From positions 1-54,369 of the forward strand of contig DLHP01000001.1 in NCBI GenBank assembly GCA_002483285.1: 54,369 nt of DNA, given 5' to 3'. The translations under genes were made by a program, and so were the position numbers. Source of the DNA: Flavobacterium sp. UBA7665 (lineage in GTDB: Bacteria > Bacteroidota > Bacteroidia > Flavobacteriales > Flavobacteriaceae). Below, piece after piece: positions 8,652 through 17,553 of this stretch. Position 1 is the first letter of the stretch. Each line of letters starts with the position of its first letter. Under the pieces are notes generated by a model. The model did no database searches. It was not told the DNA's origin and was given only the letters and a program-made list of their open reading frames with translations.

Positions 8652-10400
8652 TTAGGGGCTTTTCAATATTGGAATTTTTACAAAACTATCATTATACCAT
8701 TTTATTTTTAATGGCTCTTTGGCGTCTTTTATAGTTTCCTCGGATACTATTTTTTCAGTTCCGTAATTCAGTTCAGAAAATGGGTTTTTGTTTATATTTA
8801 GGTGAACTAGTAATCGACTTCCTTTACTCAATTTTTTACTAACCAAATGAGTATTAGAAAACGGAATAGTTTCTATAACATTGGGTTTTAGCAATTTTCT
8901 TTGTGTAATATCATTTGCATAACTTGCTCGACCAATAAAATAAGAAAGATGGAAATATTCACCATTTGGCATTACTTCATATAATGTCACACCAATATCC
9001 ATATCCATTTTATTTATACTTGCTTTGATTTCACCTAAAAAAGAGCCATTTATTAGCATTGCTTCTTTCAAAGGTTCGCTTATGAAGTTAAATCCATTAC
9101 TTGTATCAATTTCATTGCGAACAATTGGGTCAGGATAATAATCATTGTTGATATTTTCTCTATCTGCAAAATCTACTTCTTGCAATAGAAACCCTTTTTT
9201 AACAGGTTTATTTGTATTCAAAGAAAAGAATTTGTCTGATTTGCTATTAGTCAAATACATTGTTATAAAACCATTGCTCATGTTCTCAATAGATGGTGCA
9301 CTCCTCCATTCATTTGCTCCCATTACTTGGTAATTGACTTTATCTTTAAGAATTTCGGGTTTAGTTCCATTTTTCAAAATATAATCAAACCATTGATACG
9401 TTATTTTTTTAGTATTGATTAATGCGTTTGCGTCTACTTTGTATCCATTAATTGTGGCTTCGCCTTCTCTTTGTGCACCAAAATGACTGTAAGGACCAAT
9501 AATTAAATATTGATTTGCTTTTGGATTATATTTTTGAAGTTCTCTTAAATAATACAAACTCGAATTTTGAGAATCATTATAATAGCCATCAATTGCCAAA
9601 ATCGGAATGTTTATATCTGCAAATTCTTTTTGGTATGGTGCCATATTTTGCCAATATTTATCAAATGAAGGATGATTGATCCATCTTTGGAAAAGTCTAT
9701 TTGGTGTGCCGTCAATACTGTCTAACTTTTTGTAGGCAACTCCTGTTTCCCACCATTTGTTTTGCATTTTTCTAAAACGTTGTCTATCGTATCCGGCAAT
9801 AGTGTCTAAATATTGATTGTTCCCAACGTAAAATGCCCATTCATAATTTGGATTTACAAATACATTATTTTCCATTGGCAATCCCAATCCTGGTCGATTG
9901 GCAACATAAGGAACAATCGTTTTGAGTGCTGGGTGCATTTTTTTGCAAGCTGCCCACTGTGTAAAACCATTGTAACTTCCACCAAACATTCCGACACTTC
10001 CGTTACACCATTTTTGTTTACTAATCCAATCAACTACGTCATAAGTATCGTTTCCATCATTTTCGTACGGAAATATTTCGTCTGAGCTAAATCTTTTTCC
10101 TCGTGCATACACAATGACACCCACATAACCGTTATCTGCGGATTCTTTTAGTGTTGCAATATCTCTGCCTTTGTCTCTTACATATATGGTAGATTGCAGT
10201 AAAACTGGTTTTGCAGTTTCATCTTCTTTTTTCCTTACAACAATTACAGATAGTATTGCCCCGTTTCGGGTTTTTACAAAAACGCTATCTTGAATATTAT
10301 AAATACTTTTTGAATCCTCCGACTTTGTTTTTTTTGTTTGCTGTGAGTATATGTTTAATGCCATGAAGAGCAGAAATGCAAAATTGATAATTGGTTTCAT
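8652..10400 (-). CDS. exported CocE/NonD family hydrolase (peptidase S15-like)
   Basis: 582 residues, signal peptide about 1-19 (ending NIYSQ). Motifs of S15/CocE acyl hydrolases: an oxyanion-side YARGKRFS segment, DVVDWISKQKWCNG, then the nucleophile elbow GMFGGSYNGF with the catalytic Ser in GGSYNG, and later WFDYILKNG. The C-terminal third is the family's beta-rich jelly-roll. The family includes X-Pro dipeptidyl peptidases, alpha-amino acid ester hydrolases and cocaine esterases; the substrate cannot be told apart here. Together with the beta-propeller gene upstream (11 bases apart) it forms an exported pair in an AT-rich block, divergent from a LytS/LytTR pair that may regulate it. Confidence 0.85.
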   Translation of the reverse strand: MKPIINFAFLLFMALNIYSQQTKKTKSEDSKSIYNIQDSVFVKTRNGAILSVIVVRKKEDETAKPVLLQSTIYVRDKGRDIATLKESADNGYVGVIVYARGKRFSSDEIFPYENDGNDTYDVVDWISKQKWCNGSVGMFGGSYNGFTQWAACKKMHPALKTIVPYVANRPGLGLPMENNVFVNPNYEWAFYVGNNQYLDTIAGYDRQRFRKMQNKWWETGVAYKKLDSIDGTPNRLFQRWINHPSFDKYWQNMAPYQKEFADINIPILAIDGYYNDSQNSSLYYLRELQKYNPKANQYLIIGPYSHFGAQREGEATINGYKVDANALINTKKITYQWFDYILKNGTKPEILKDKVNYQVMGANEWRSAPSIENMSNGFITMYLTNSKSDKFFSLNTNKPVKKGFLLQEVDFADRENINNDYYPDPIVRNEIDTSNGFNFISEPLKEAMLINGSFLGEIKASINKMDMDIGVTLYEVMPNGEYFHLSYFIGRASYANDITQRKLLKPNVIETIPFSNTHLVSKKLSKGSRLLVHLNINKNPFSELNYGTEKIVSEETIKDAKEPLKIKWYNDSFVKIPILKSP

Positions 10401-10411
10401 TTTTTAAAGCA

Positions 10412-11485
10412 TTAGAGTTTAAATTTTGAAATTGTATGAAATTGATCAACCTCTTTGTTTCTATCTCCTATAAAAGTATCATAATTCACAACAATTAAAT
10501 TTCCTTTATAAATGATTGTTTCACAAGGATTATCTAGTTGTCCATCGCTACCATTATTGTTGTCATTTTCCCAAATTAATGAAATTGTATTTGTAGTTAG
10601 ATTCAGTTGATGAACACTGTTATTTTCATAATTTGCTATAAAAATCGAGTTCCTTTTTTTGTCATAAAAAAATCCATCACAACATTTTAATTTTTCAGAA
10701 TCAAAAACGACTTTTTTTGATTTTGCCGAACCATCTCTATTAAATTCGAATTTTGTAATTACTCCATCTCCAAAATTTCCAGCATATAAATTTCCTTTTC
10801 GGTCAAATGCGATACCATCAATACCTATGGATTGCTTTGTTACTTCTGGTTTTAGTTTGAATTCACTTAAAATATAATTGGGTTTGTTCTCGGCAGTTAA
10901 GATAATTTTATTCTTGTTCATTTCTGATAACGCAAAGTAATAAATAGCGCTATTCCTTCCAGTCGAATCGGTTAAAGCATCAGTTACATAGGCTCTGTTG
11001 TTTTGCCAACGTATGGCTTCGGCAAAATTTAAGCCCTCAACCAAAATGTCAGTACTTATTGGCTTTCCGTTTTTTACATTTACTCTAATAATTCTCGATG
11101 CATTTTTTTGTTTTGCAAAATATTGATTGTCCATTACATATAAATTTCCGTCCGGACCAAACTCAATTCCCATTGGATGAACTCTTTTTGAAACAGGATG
11201 CAAAGGCAAATTGTCAAACCATACAATGGGCTTGTCATTTTCATCGAAAGTTAAAATTTTAGCACCATTTTTTTCAAACGAAGTTGGATTAAGCAGTGAT
11301 AGATATAAATTTCCTTTTTTATCTAAAGCCATACCATCTGGCGTTGTGCAGGTTTCTCCTAAGTCTGCAAACAATGATGGTTTTATTAGTTTTTCGGCTT
11401 CACTAATTTTAATTTCTTGACCATAAGAAATTAAAAAATTGCTTACAAACATTACCAGAATTAGATTTTTGATACATGATTTCAT
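10412..11485 (-). CDS. exported SMP-30/NHL-type beta-propeller protein
   Basis: 357 residues, signal peptide about 1-22 (ending SYGQ). Several blade signatures recur: PDGMALDKKGNLYLS, GIEFGPDGNLYVMDN, GIAFDRKGNLYAGNFG, GFFYDKKRNSIFIANY. This is the SMP-30/gluconolactonase/NHL propeller pattern, usually a lactonase or ligand-binding module. It is first in an operon with the S15-like hydrolase, so both may process the same extracytoplasmic compound. The codons are AT-rich compared with genes before 8.5 kb and after 13.6 kb. Fold call is good; enzyme activity is not shown. Confidence 0.75.
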   Translation of the reverse strand: MKSCIKNLILVMFVSNFLISYGQEIKISEAEKLIKPSLFADLGETCTTPDGMALDKKGNLYLSLLNPTSFEKNGAKILTFDENDKPIVWFDNLPLHPVSKRVHPMGIEFGPDGNLYVMDNQYFAKQKNASRIIRVNVKNGKPISTDILVEGLNFAEAIRWQNNRAYVTDALTDSTGRNSAIYYFALSEMNKNKIILTAENKPNYILSEFKLKPEVTKQSIGIDGIAFDRKGNLYAGNFGDGVITKFEFNRDGSAKSKKVVFDSEKLKCCDGFFYDKKRNSIFIANYENNSVHQLNLTTNTISLIWENDNNNGSDGQLDNPCETIIYKGNLIVVNYDTFIGDRNKEVDQFHTISKFKL

Positions 11486-11707
11486 ATGAAATAGTTTTTA
11501 TTGATAATAAAGTAAAACTAGAGGTTTATAAATGTGATTTCTGACAAGCGTTTAAAAAGTCATTTTGAGCCTACATTGAACTCATTTTACCGTATGAACT
11601 TATTTGTATGCTGAAATGGTGTTTTCGGGGGCTAAAAGCTAGTATTTAAAGTAATCAACTGTTAATAAGCCAGTAATTTGTTACTTTTCAAATTCTTAAT
11701 TTAGTTT

Positions 11708-12760
11708 ATGGTTTTTACAAAAAATAATATAGTAATACGAATTGTTAGTCATTGTTTATTTTGGCTCGGTTTTCTATTTTTTTATACTTCAACAAAACCT
11801 GATTTTATAGATTATGAATCATTTATTTTTGTTTATTCATGGAAGATATCGGCACAAGCAATTGGTGCTTATGTTTTAATTTATTGGATAATTCCAAAAA
11901 CACTTAATAGAAAAAAATACGTGCCTTTTTGTCTTTTTTCATTGATTTGGTTGTATTTGGTTTTTTCTTTTTTGATGGTATTAAAATTTTATTATTTAGA
12001 GCCAAAATTCCCAGTCGTTTTTGAATATTGGTTAGGTCATAAAATGTCAATTCCTGAAAGACTAACTTCTTTTAAATTGATTTTCGGAGAGTTTTCTTTT
12101 ATAACATATCCTACTATTATCATGGGATTTATTCGTTTTTATAAAAATCAACAACGTCTAACCAAAATTGAAGAAGAAAAAAAGTCAATGGAATTGAAAG
12201 TTTTGAAAAACCAATTAAATCCTCACTTTTTGTTCAATACCTTAAATAATTTATACGCACTTACGTTAAAAAAAGATGATAATGCACCTGAAGTAATTTC
12301 AAAGCTATCTGAAATATTAGACTTTGTTTTGTATAGATGTAACGATGATTTTGTTAGTATTGAAAATGAAATTAAACTTTTGAAAAATTATATTGCTCTG
12401 GAAAAATTGCGATACAGTGAAAGCAGATTAGAAATTTCGTTTGTATACAATGTTGACAATACTACTAAAATCATCCCATTAATTTTATTGACTTTTGTTG
12501 AAAATGCGTTTAAACATAGTGTCATAAATGAAACTGGAAAGGCTAAAATAAATATTGAACTTAAAGCCAAAAACAATCAAATTATTTTTAAAGTAGAAAA
12601 CACAAAGCCTCAAAACGAATTGACAAAGGCAATTGATCTTCAGAAAATTGGCCTTGAAAATGTTAGAAAACAATTGGAATTATTGTATCCTAAGAAGCAT
12701 CTTTTGAGCATTGTAGAAGACAATAAAAATTTCAATGTAGAACTTACTTTAACCTTTTAA
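11708..12760 (+). CDS. LytS-type membrane sensor histidine kinase
   Basis: 350 residues. Four hydrophobic helices fill about residues 10-145, a short coiled linker follows, then the His_kinase domain of the LytS/YehU type: LKNQLNPHFLFNTLNNLYAL has the phosphoacceptor His in NPHFLFN, and LLTFVENAFKHSV is the N-box of the ATPase domain. It is followed after 10 bases by a LytTR response regulator, a standard pair in Bacteroidota. The divergent S15/propeller operon is the likely target. The AT-rich composition equals that of its neighbours in this block. Confidence 0.9.
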   Translation: MVFTKNNIVIRIVSHCLFWLGFLFFYTSTKPDFIDYESFIFVYSWKISAQAIGAYVLIYWIIPKTLNRKKYVPFCLFSLIWLYLVFSFLMVLKFYYLEPKFPVVFEYWLGHKMSIPERLTSFKLIFGEFSFITYPTIIMGFIRFYKNQQRLTKIEEEKKSMELKVLKNQLNPHFLFNTLNNLYALTLKKDDNAPEVISKLSEILDFVLYRCNDDFVSIENEIKLLKNYIALEKLRYSESRLEISFVYNVDNTTKIIPLILLTFVENAFKHSVINETGKAKINIELKAKNNQIIFKVENTKPQNELTKAIDLQKIGLENVRKQLELLYPKKHLLSIVEDNKNFNVELTLTF

Positions 12761-12770
12761 TAGCTCCAAA

Positions 12771-13472
12771 ATGAAGTACAGCTGTATCGTTATTGATGAT
12801 GAACCTCTGGCAAGAGAATTAATTGCTTCACATTTATCTCATTTTCAAAGTTTCGGATTGGCTGGTTCTTTTGAAAATGCACTAGAGGCGTATTCTTTTT
12901 TAGAAACCAATGCAATAGATTTAATTTTTCTGGATATAGAAATGCCTTTGCTTAAAGGAAACGATTTCTTGAAAAAACTAAAGAATCCACCTAAAATAAT
13001 TTTTACAACTGCCTATAGAGCGTACGCAATTGAAGGCTATGAATTAAATGTTATCGATTATTTGTTAAAACCTATTTCTTTAGATCGTTTTTTTGTTTCT
13101 ATCGAAAAATTCAAACAAATTCAAACACCAAAGACTATTGAAAAAACCAGCATTGAAAATTACTTTTTTGTAAGTAGTGGTAATAAGAAAATAAAGGTTG
13201 TTTTCGATGAAGTTTTGTATATAGAAAGCACAAAAGATTATATTACCGTTCATCTTGAAAATGGAATTGCTCACCATTTAAAGCTTAATATTTCTACTGT
13301 CGAAAAATTACTAAATGCTGATTTTATTCGTCTTCATCGTTCGTATATTATTAATTTTAAAAAATTAACGGCATACTCAAAGCAAGAAGTAGAAATTAAT
13401 AAAATTGAAATACCAATTGGAAGTAGTTATAGAGCTGTTTGGTTGGATTATTTAAAGAATACAATAAGTTAA
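12771..13472 (+). CDS. LytTR family response regulator
   Basis: 233 residues. N-terminal receiver domain: VIDDEP (acidic pair near 8-10), phosphoacceptor Asp in LIFLDIEMP (about 56), Thr in IFTTAYRAYA and Lys in YLLKPIS. C-terminal LytTR DNA-binding domain from about residue 125 with VLYIESTKDYITVHLENG and FIRLHRSYIIN. It is paired with the LytS kinase immediately upstream. LytTR proteins bind direct repeats near promoters; the 220-base divergent region at 11486-11707 is the obvious place to look. Confidence 0.9.
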   Translation: MKYSCIVIDDEPLARELIASHLSHFQSFGLAGSFENALEAYSFLETNAIDLIFLDIEMPLLKGNDFLKKLKNPPKIIFTTAYRAYAIEGYELNVIDYLLKPISLDRFFVSIEKFKQIQTPKTIEKTSIENYFFVSSGNKKIKVVFDEVLYIESTKDYITVHLENGIAHHLKLNISTVEKLLNADFIRLHRSYIINFKKLTAYSKQEVEINKIEIPIGSSYRAVWLDYLKNTIS

Positions 13473-13646
13473 CTTTTGATGTTTTTAAAGTGCGATTTTT
13501 CTGTGCGTTTCGGAGCGCTGGTAGTTAACAATCGCATAAGGACTAAACGGCTGTACCAACGCCGCGTAGCAGTGCAATCGCCGCAATGAAATGAGCCTTG
13601 CAGGTTTGCCAAAAATTGCTAAATTGCCTTCTATTAACCCAATAGG

Positions 13647-14366
13647 ATGGATTGTAAGCACTGTAATACCCCGGCAGCCCAAAATTACTGCCCCAACTGC
13701 GGGCAGCCCACGCAACTGAAAAGGATAAACGGCCACTATATCGTGCACGAGATCGAGCATGTGCTGCATTTTGAAAGGGGTATCCTCTACACCATCAAAG
13801 GATTGGTTACCCAGCCCGGGATCCTGGTGCGACAGTTTTTGTCGGAGAACCGGGAGCGGCTAGTGAAGCCCATTATTTTCATCATCCTGACCTCGCTGGC
13901 CTATACTGTGGTAAACCATTATTTCCATATCGAGGAGGCCTATTTACCGGCAAACCCACATCCAGAAACCTATATCACCATCCTTTTTAAATGGATTCAG
14001 GACCACTATGGTTATGCCAACATCCTTCTAGGGATTTTCATCGCCGGCTGGACCCAACTGTTCTTTAGGCGCTACGGCTACAACTTTTTTGAAATCCTGA
14101 TCCTGCTCTGCTTTGTCATGGGCATGGGCATGCTGTTCTTTGCGGCCTTTGCGTTTGCACAAGGCTTGTTAAAAACAGACCTCATGGGCGCGGCAAGCCT
14201 GGTGACCCTGGCCTACTTTAGTTGGGCGATTGCGCAGTTTTTTGACAAAAGCAAACCCCTCAATTACTTCAAGGCCTTTGCGGCGTACCTACTGGGTATG
14301 CTCACCGCGATTATTTTTACGGTGGCGGTTGGCCTGCTACTCGATACCCTCCTAAAACACCAATAA
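13647..14366 (+). CDS. DUF3667 domain-containing membrane protein
   Basis: 239 residues. An N-terminal zinc ribbon (CKHCNTPAAQNYCPNCGQP, Cys 3, 6, 15, 18) is followed by the DUF3667 block HYIVHEIEHVLHFERGILYT / GLVTQPGILVRQFLSENRER, then four to five membrane helices to the C-terminus. The family is widespread in Bacteroidota with unknown function. The next gene starts 2 bases after its stop, so the three genes 13647-15358 are probably one operon of membrane proteins. Confidence 0.85.
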   Translation: MDCKHCNTPAAQNYCPNCGQPTQLKRINGHYIVHEIEHVLHFERGILYTIKGLVTQPGILVRQFLSENRERLVKPIIFIILTSLAYTVVNHYFHIEEAYLPANPHPETYITILFKWIQDHYGYANILLGIFIAGWTQLFFRRYGYNFFEILILLCFVMGMGMLFFAAFAFAQGLLKTDLMGAASLVTLAYFSWAIAQFFDKSKPLNYFKAFAAYLLGMLTAIIFTVAVGLLLDTLLKHQ

Positions 14367-14368
14367 CC

Positions 14369-14569
14369 ATGAACCAAGAAGAAACAAAAAAAGGACCCTC
14401 ATTTGTCATTATCATCATCGCCGTCATCCTGGGCACTACCCTGTACAAGCAATTCGACTTTAAAACCCTGCAATTCGAGCAGCCCGCAATGGCTGTCATC
14501 TACGGGTTGACTTTTGTGGCCTGTGTGGCGCTATTGATCAAGGACTACAGGACCCGCCCTAAAAAATAG
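14369..14569 (+). CDS. small membrane protein
   Basis: 66 residues with two hydrophobic helices (about 12-25 and 40-56) separated by a polar loop and ending in Lys/Arg. It is tightly packed between DUF3667 (2 bases) and the CPBP protease (42 bases), which supports it as a real gene. No family recognised. Confidence 0.6.
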   Translation: MNQEETKKGPSFVIIIIAVILGTTLYKQFDFKTLQFEQPAMAVIYGLTFVACVALLIKDYRTRPKK

Positions 14570-14611
14570 CCGCCCCAACGGCAGTCGCGAACCAACCAAA
14601 GAAAAACCGAC

Positions 14612-15358
14612 ATGATGAACACCTCCACCCAACCTTTGAGATGGAAACCCTCGGTCCCCACGGCCCTGCTGGTTTACCTGGGCTACCTGGCCATTTTTTA
14701 TACCACCTGGTATGTGAACGGTATTGAATACAACGACATAGGCCGCGATGCCATGACGGCCAAACTCTGGTACGCATTGCCCACGCTATTTGGGAGCACG
14801 TTCCTTATCATCATCCTGTGGGTTTTGGGCTGGTGGCGCCTCGTACTTTTCGACAACTATCGCGCCGCGCCCAAATGGGCCTGGGTGTTGCCGATCGTGA
14901 TGGTGCTGGTCATCGCCAACAACCTCCTTGGGGTAGACCGTTCGCGGCTTACGCCCGAGTTGCTGCTTTGGGTGACTCTTGGCGGTGTAGGCGTGGGCAT
15001 CGGCGAAGAAACCATTACCAGAGGCGCCCTGCTCATTGGGCTCAGGGCCAATCATACCGAAAAAAAGGCCTGGCTTTACAGTACGCTGCTCTTCTCTGCC
15101 CTGCACATCCCCAATGCGCTTTTTGGTTTGCCCGTTGAAGCCATGCTGGCGCAACTGGTACTGACCTTTATCATGGGTAGTGGGCTGTATGTGGTGCGCC
15201 GGATATCGGGTACGCTGATCCTGCCCATCATCCTGCACGGCCTTTGGGATAGCTCGCTGTTTGCCAGTGAGGCGACACGCGTGCCTATTTCTATGTGGCA
15301 ATGGGTGGTGTATCCTATTGCGATCGTTTGTTTGGTTGGGGTTTTTAGGGGGAAGTAA
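14612..15358 (+). CDS. CPBP (Abi) family intramembrane glutamic/metal protease
   Basis: 248 residues and about seven membrane helices. The three CPBP/Rce1 motifs are present: EETITR (EExxxR, 132-137), FSALH (161-165) and HGLWD (209-213). The family includes CAAX prenyl-protease-like enzymes and bacteriocin-immunity proteins; in bacteria the substrate is usually unknown. It ends the DUF3667 operon. Two ATGs are adjacent at 14612 and 14615; either could be used. Confidence 0.85.
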   Translation: MMNTSTQPLRWKPSVPTALLVYLGYLAIFYTTWYVNGIEYNDIGRDAMTAKLWYALPTLFGSTFLIIILWVLGWWRLVLFDNYRAAPKWAWVLPIVMVLVIANNLLGVDRSRLTPELLLWVTLGGVGVGIGEETITRGALLIGLRANHTEKKAWLYSTLLFSALHIPNALFGLPVEAMLAQLVLTFIMGSGLYVVRRISGTLILPIILHGLWDSSLFASEATRVPISMWQWVVYPIAIVCLVGVFRGK

Positions 15359-15536
15359 CAGGTGTACCGCCAGTTCGCTTAGGTGGCGAGTTTGGTTCGA
15401 GCTTAAAAAGAGCCTATTCTAGGTAGTTTCAATTGCCAAGAACAGCCGTATGCGCCCTTCTTTTAAGTCCAAAGGTTTCAATGTTGCTATTTTTGGCGTT
15501 GCTCGCGGGTGATCGTGTGTCGTTTATCAGCCTTGG

Positions 15537-16205
15537 TTATCGAGTCAAGACTGCTATGACCCCATCGATGCCGCGCCTGCCATAAAGGTTGGGTGCTTTT
15601 TTCTTAACTATCGGAACGTTGATGTCTTTGATGTCTAGTTTACTTAAAAATGCAACCAATTGACCCGGCTCATACGCTGTAGGCTTGCCGTCAAGAAGCA
15701 ACAATGGATTCTCACCAATCTCGCCAATGGCAATTTTTAGTTCGATAAACGCTGCAACATCGTATATTTTATTTCCTATCCTATCTACAGAATACCCCGC
15801 ATCTTGAGCAACACCAAGGTCTTTCTCCCGAATGAGCGTCCAGAATCGGGCTGCCCATTCTCCCTTGTCCCAAATGGATTTCTTTTGGTTCAGGGTTTCT
15901 GACAGGCGGTTCAAATCAAAATACTGGTCTACCAGGATACCCGTAATCATATACAAGTCTAGCGGCCAATTGGAATGCTTTAACTTTTCATATAGCAATT
16001 CATTGTGTGCCCTTAAAGCACGAGAATCGGCCAGTTGGATGTGGTATAGGAAATTCCCCAAGTCTGAAGAGGTTAGCTTTTTGATGCTGTCGGATACGGC
16101 TGCTTCATAAGCCGCCGGGGCGTTCTTCTTGAGCTTGACCAATTCGGCATAGCTGTCTTGTGAAAAGCAGGGTATGGAGAGGAATAGTAGGAGGATTAGT
16201 TTCAT
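15537..16205 (-). CDS. exported protein with a TonB-plug-like C-terminal tail
   Basis: 222 residues from the ATG at 16205, which begins a signal peptide (MKLILLLFLSIPCFSQ); nine further upstream codons are probably untranslated. The middle is helical. The last ~60 residues read like the plug end of a TonB-dependent receptor: LLLDGKPTAYEPGQLVAFL, then DIKDINVPIVKK and finally YGRRGIDGVIAVLTR, compare the VDG...LDPNDIESIEVLKD...YGSRGANGVILITT pattern of SusC proteins. No barrel follows. So a stand-alone plug-like domain seems likely; its role is unknown. Confidence 0.6.
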   Translation of the reverse strand: MKLILLLFLSIPCFSQDSYAELVKLKKNAPAAYEAAVSDSIKKLTSSDLGNFLYHIQLADSRALRAHNELLYEKLKHSNWPLDLYMITGILVDQYFDLNRLSETLNQKKSIWDKGEWAARFWTLIREKDLGVAQDAGYSVDRIGNKIYDVAAFIELKIAIGEIGENPLLLLDGKPTAYEPGQLVAFLSKLDIKDINVPIVKKKAPNLYGRRGIDGVIAVLTR

Positions 16206-16293
16206 TACCGCAAAGTTAATTTCACAAAGCAACGTGACAAATTATTTGCAATTTAGTTTTTATAAGTTGTCTATTTTATGACATCTCCAAAGA

Positions 16294-16905
16294 CTATTCT
16301 GCTGTGTACGTCTCATTATAAATTTCACGCAACTTCTTACCATTATAAGTCCAATACGGACCCGGTGCCACATGGTATGAGTTATCCAGAATAACTCTTG
16401 TTGCAAAGGTCAATGACGTTTCCTGCCCCCTAAAATTAACGGTCTTATTGGTCATGACCAACACCGATTCTCCATTGGTTACATTGACCAGTTCACTCCC
16501 GATGGGAATCTGCATTTCGTCAAACGAAAATCTTGGCCGCTTTTTGCGGGCATAGGCTTCGCCTGCGTCGCGGTCTACTTCATCAACCTGCTCTTTTTGG
16601 CGAGCAACCTGCGGGGTAACGTCTTCCAGTTCCATCAGCTTGATGATGGCAATGGCCTGGTTGGCATCTATCTCAAAAAACTCGCGCTTGGGATTGACAC
16701 GGTCTGGGCCGAATGCAATGTGCAGCGCTTTTTCAACGTTTTCGATGTTGTCGACTTTTGCCGCGTAAACGCATTCAAAGGGCAAAGGTACGCCAGTGGT
16801 GTAAAGCTGTGCCATCCTGATTTTGACATCTTCGGCTGTGGTCATGCCGATTTTGATCATGTTGGGGATGGATGGGTTGGTGAGGATGTAGACGATGCCT
16901 TGCAT
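16294..16905 (-). CDS. GIY-YIG (T5orf172-type) nuclease family protein
   Basis: 203 residues. Residues about 3-95 are a GIY-YIG domain of the T5orf172 kind: GIVYILTN, then MIKIGMT with Lys/Gly, RMAQLYTTGVPLPFE, and the acidic helix with Glu (ENVEKALHIAF...REFFEI). The C-terminal ~75 residues (SELVNVTNGESVLVM...WTYNGKKLREIYNETY) resemble a RAMA-type module, a small beta domain often fused to restriction or methylase proteins. It lies at the edge of the defence island, same strand as the retron genes. Nuclease fold is well supported; defence function is inferred. Confidence 0.75.
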   Translation of the reverse strand: MQGIVYILTNPSIPNMIKIGMTTAEDVKIRMAQLYTTGVPLPFECVYAAKVDNIENVEKALHIAFGPDRVNPKREFFEIDANQAIAIIKLMELEDVTPQVARQKEQVDEVDRDAGEAYARKKRPRFSFDEMQIPIGSELVNVTNGESVLVMTNKTVNFRGQETSLTFATRVILDNSYHVAPGPYWTYNGKKLREIYNETYTAE

Positions 16906-16951
16906 GGTGATGATTTGCTTTATAAATATTTTCCGATCTTACTTTACTACG

Positions 16952-17290
16952 TTATGATTCCCAATAGGAAATAGCGATTTGCCTTTCATTCATTAAAAAA
17001 CCTCGTCCTCTAAAAATTGGTTGGACCACACCGTTGAGTACCCATGTAGCGTTAAAAATATTGTTATTATCGACGGCGATTGTTAGTATCCCAGTTTCCT
17101 GATTATTGTTTGAGTCAAAATAGAAAAAATCGTATCGCTGGCTATTGTCACTGTCACCCGGATCGTCAATTCTCCTTCTAGCTGTCTCAGTAAAAATACG
17201 GGCTGAAGGGATTCGAATGTTTGTGAAAACACCGTTCAAATTCCCATCGCGTTCAATATTGTAAAGGACTATTCCAAAAAATTCATTCAT
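16952..17290 (-). CDS. hypothetical protein, probably beta-rich
   Basis: 112 residues, no signal peptide. The pattern of alternating hydrophobic strands (ILTIAVDNNNIFNATWVL, GVVQPIFRGRGFL) suggests a small beta domain. No family recognised. The ATG at 17290 is followed by clean coding sequence up to a stop 47 bases before the GIY-YIG gene. Same strand and AT-leaning like the retron neighbours. Confidence 0.5.
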   Translation of the reverse strand: MNEFFGIVLYNIERDGNLNGVFTNIRIPSARIFTETARRRIDDPGDSDNSQRYDFFYFDSNNNQETGILTIAVDNNNIFNATWVLNGVVQPIFRGRGFLMNERQIAISYWES

Positions 17291-17337
17291 ATTTTTAAAA
17301 GCTTAAATATTTTAATCAGTACAGCATCCTTCCTAGT

Positions 17338-17480
17338 GCTCTTCCGAGATTCCATATTTAGGAAATAGCATAGCAGTAAAGTAACCTTCTAGCGCACCTC
17401 TTTTTCTAATGTCATCTTCGAAAATCCATCTAACGTAGCATTTTTCTTTGATATATTTTTACCAACGTTAAAGGGAGATA
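17338..17480 (-). pseudogene. C-terminal fragment resembling a GIY-YIG-type nuclease
   Basis: An open stretch without a start codon encodes about 41 residues: KEKCYVRWIFEDD, then RKRGALEGYFTAMLFPKYG and a short tail to TAG. The R..LEgyf.A.L.PKyg pattern recalls the end of GIY-YIG domains. It overlaps, in another frame, the end of the fragment at 17389-17553. I read it as the decayed tail of a lost gene; a frameshift relative to that fragment is possible. Confidence 0.35.
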
Positions 17481-17553
17481 TGATTCGTAACTCTCTAGTA
17501 CCATTTAATTCATTGAAAAAATTATCGAACCACTTATTTTGAATCACTTTCAT
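17389..17553 (-). pseudogene. short ORF resembling the start of a phospholipase D-like protein
   Basis: 54 codons from an ATG (17553) that overlaps the last 20 bases of the lipase gene. It reads MKVIQNKWFDNFFNELNGT, then RELRIISPFNVGKN, which looks like the first strand of HKD-type nucleases (..LxxAkelrIiSPFI..), and then breaks off at TAG. It is either a truncated fourth gene of the retron operon or a small overlapping gene. Too short to carry a catalytic HKD motif. Confidence 0.35.
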
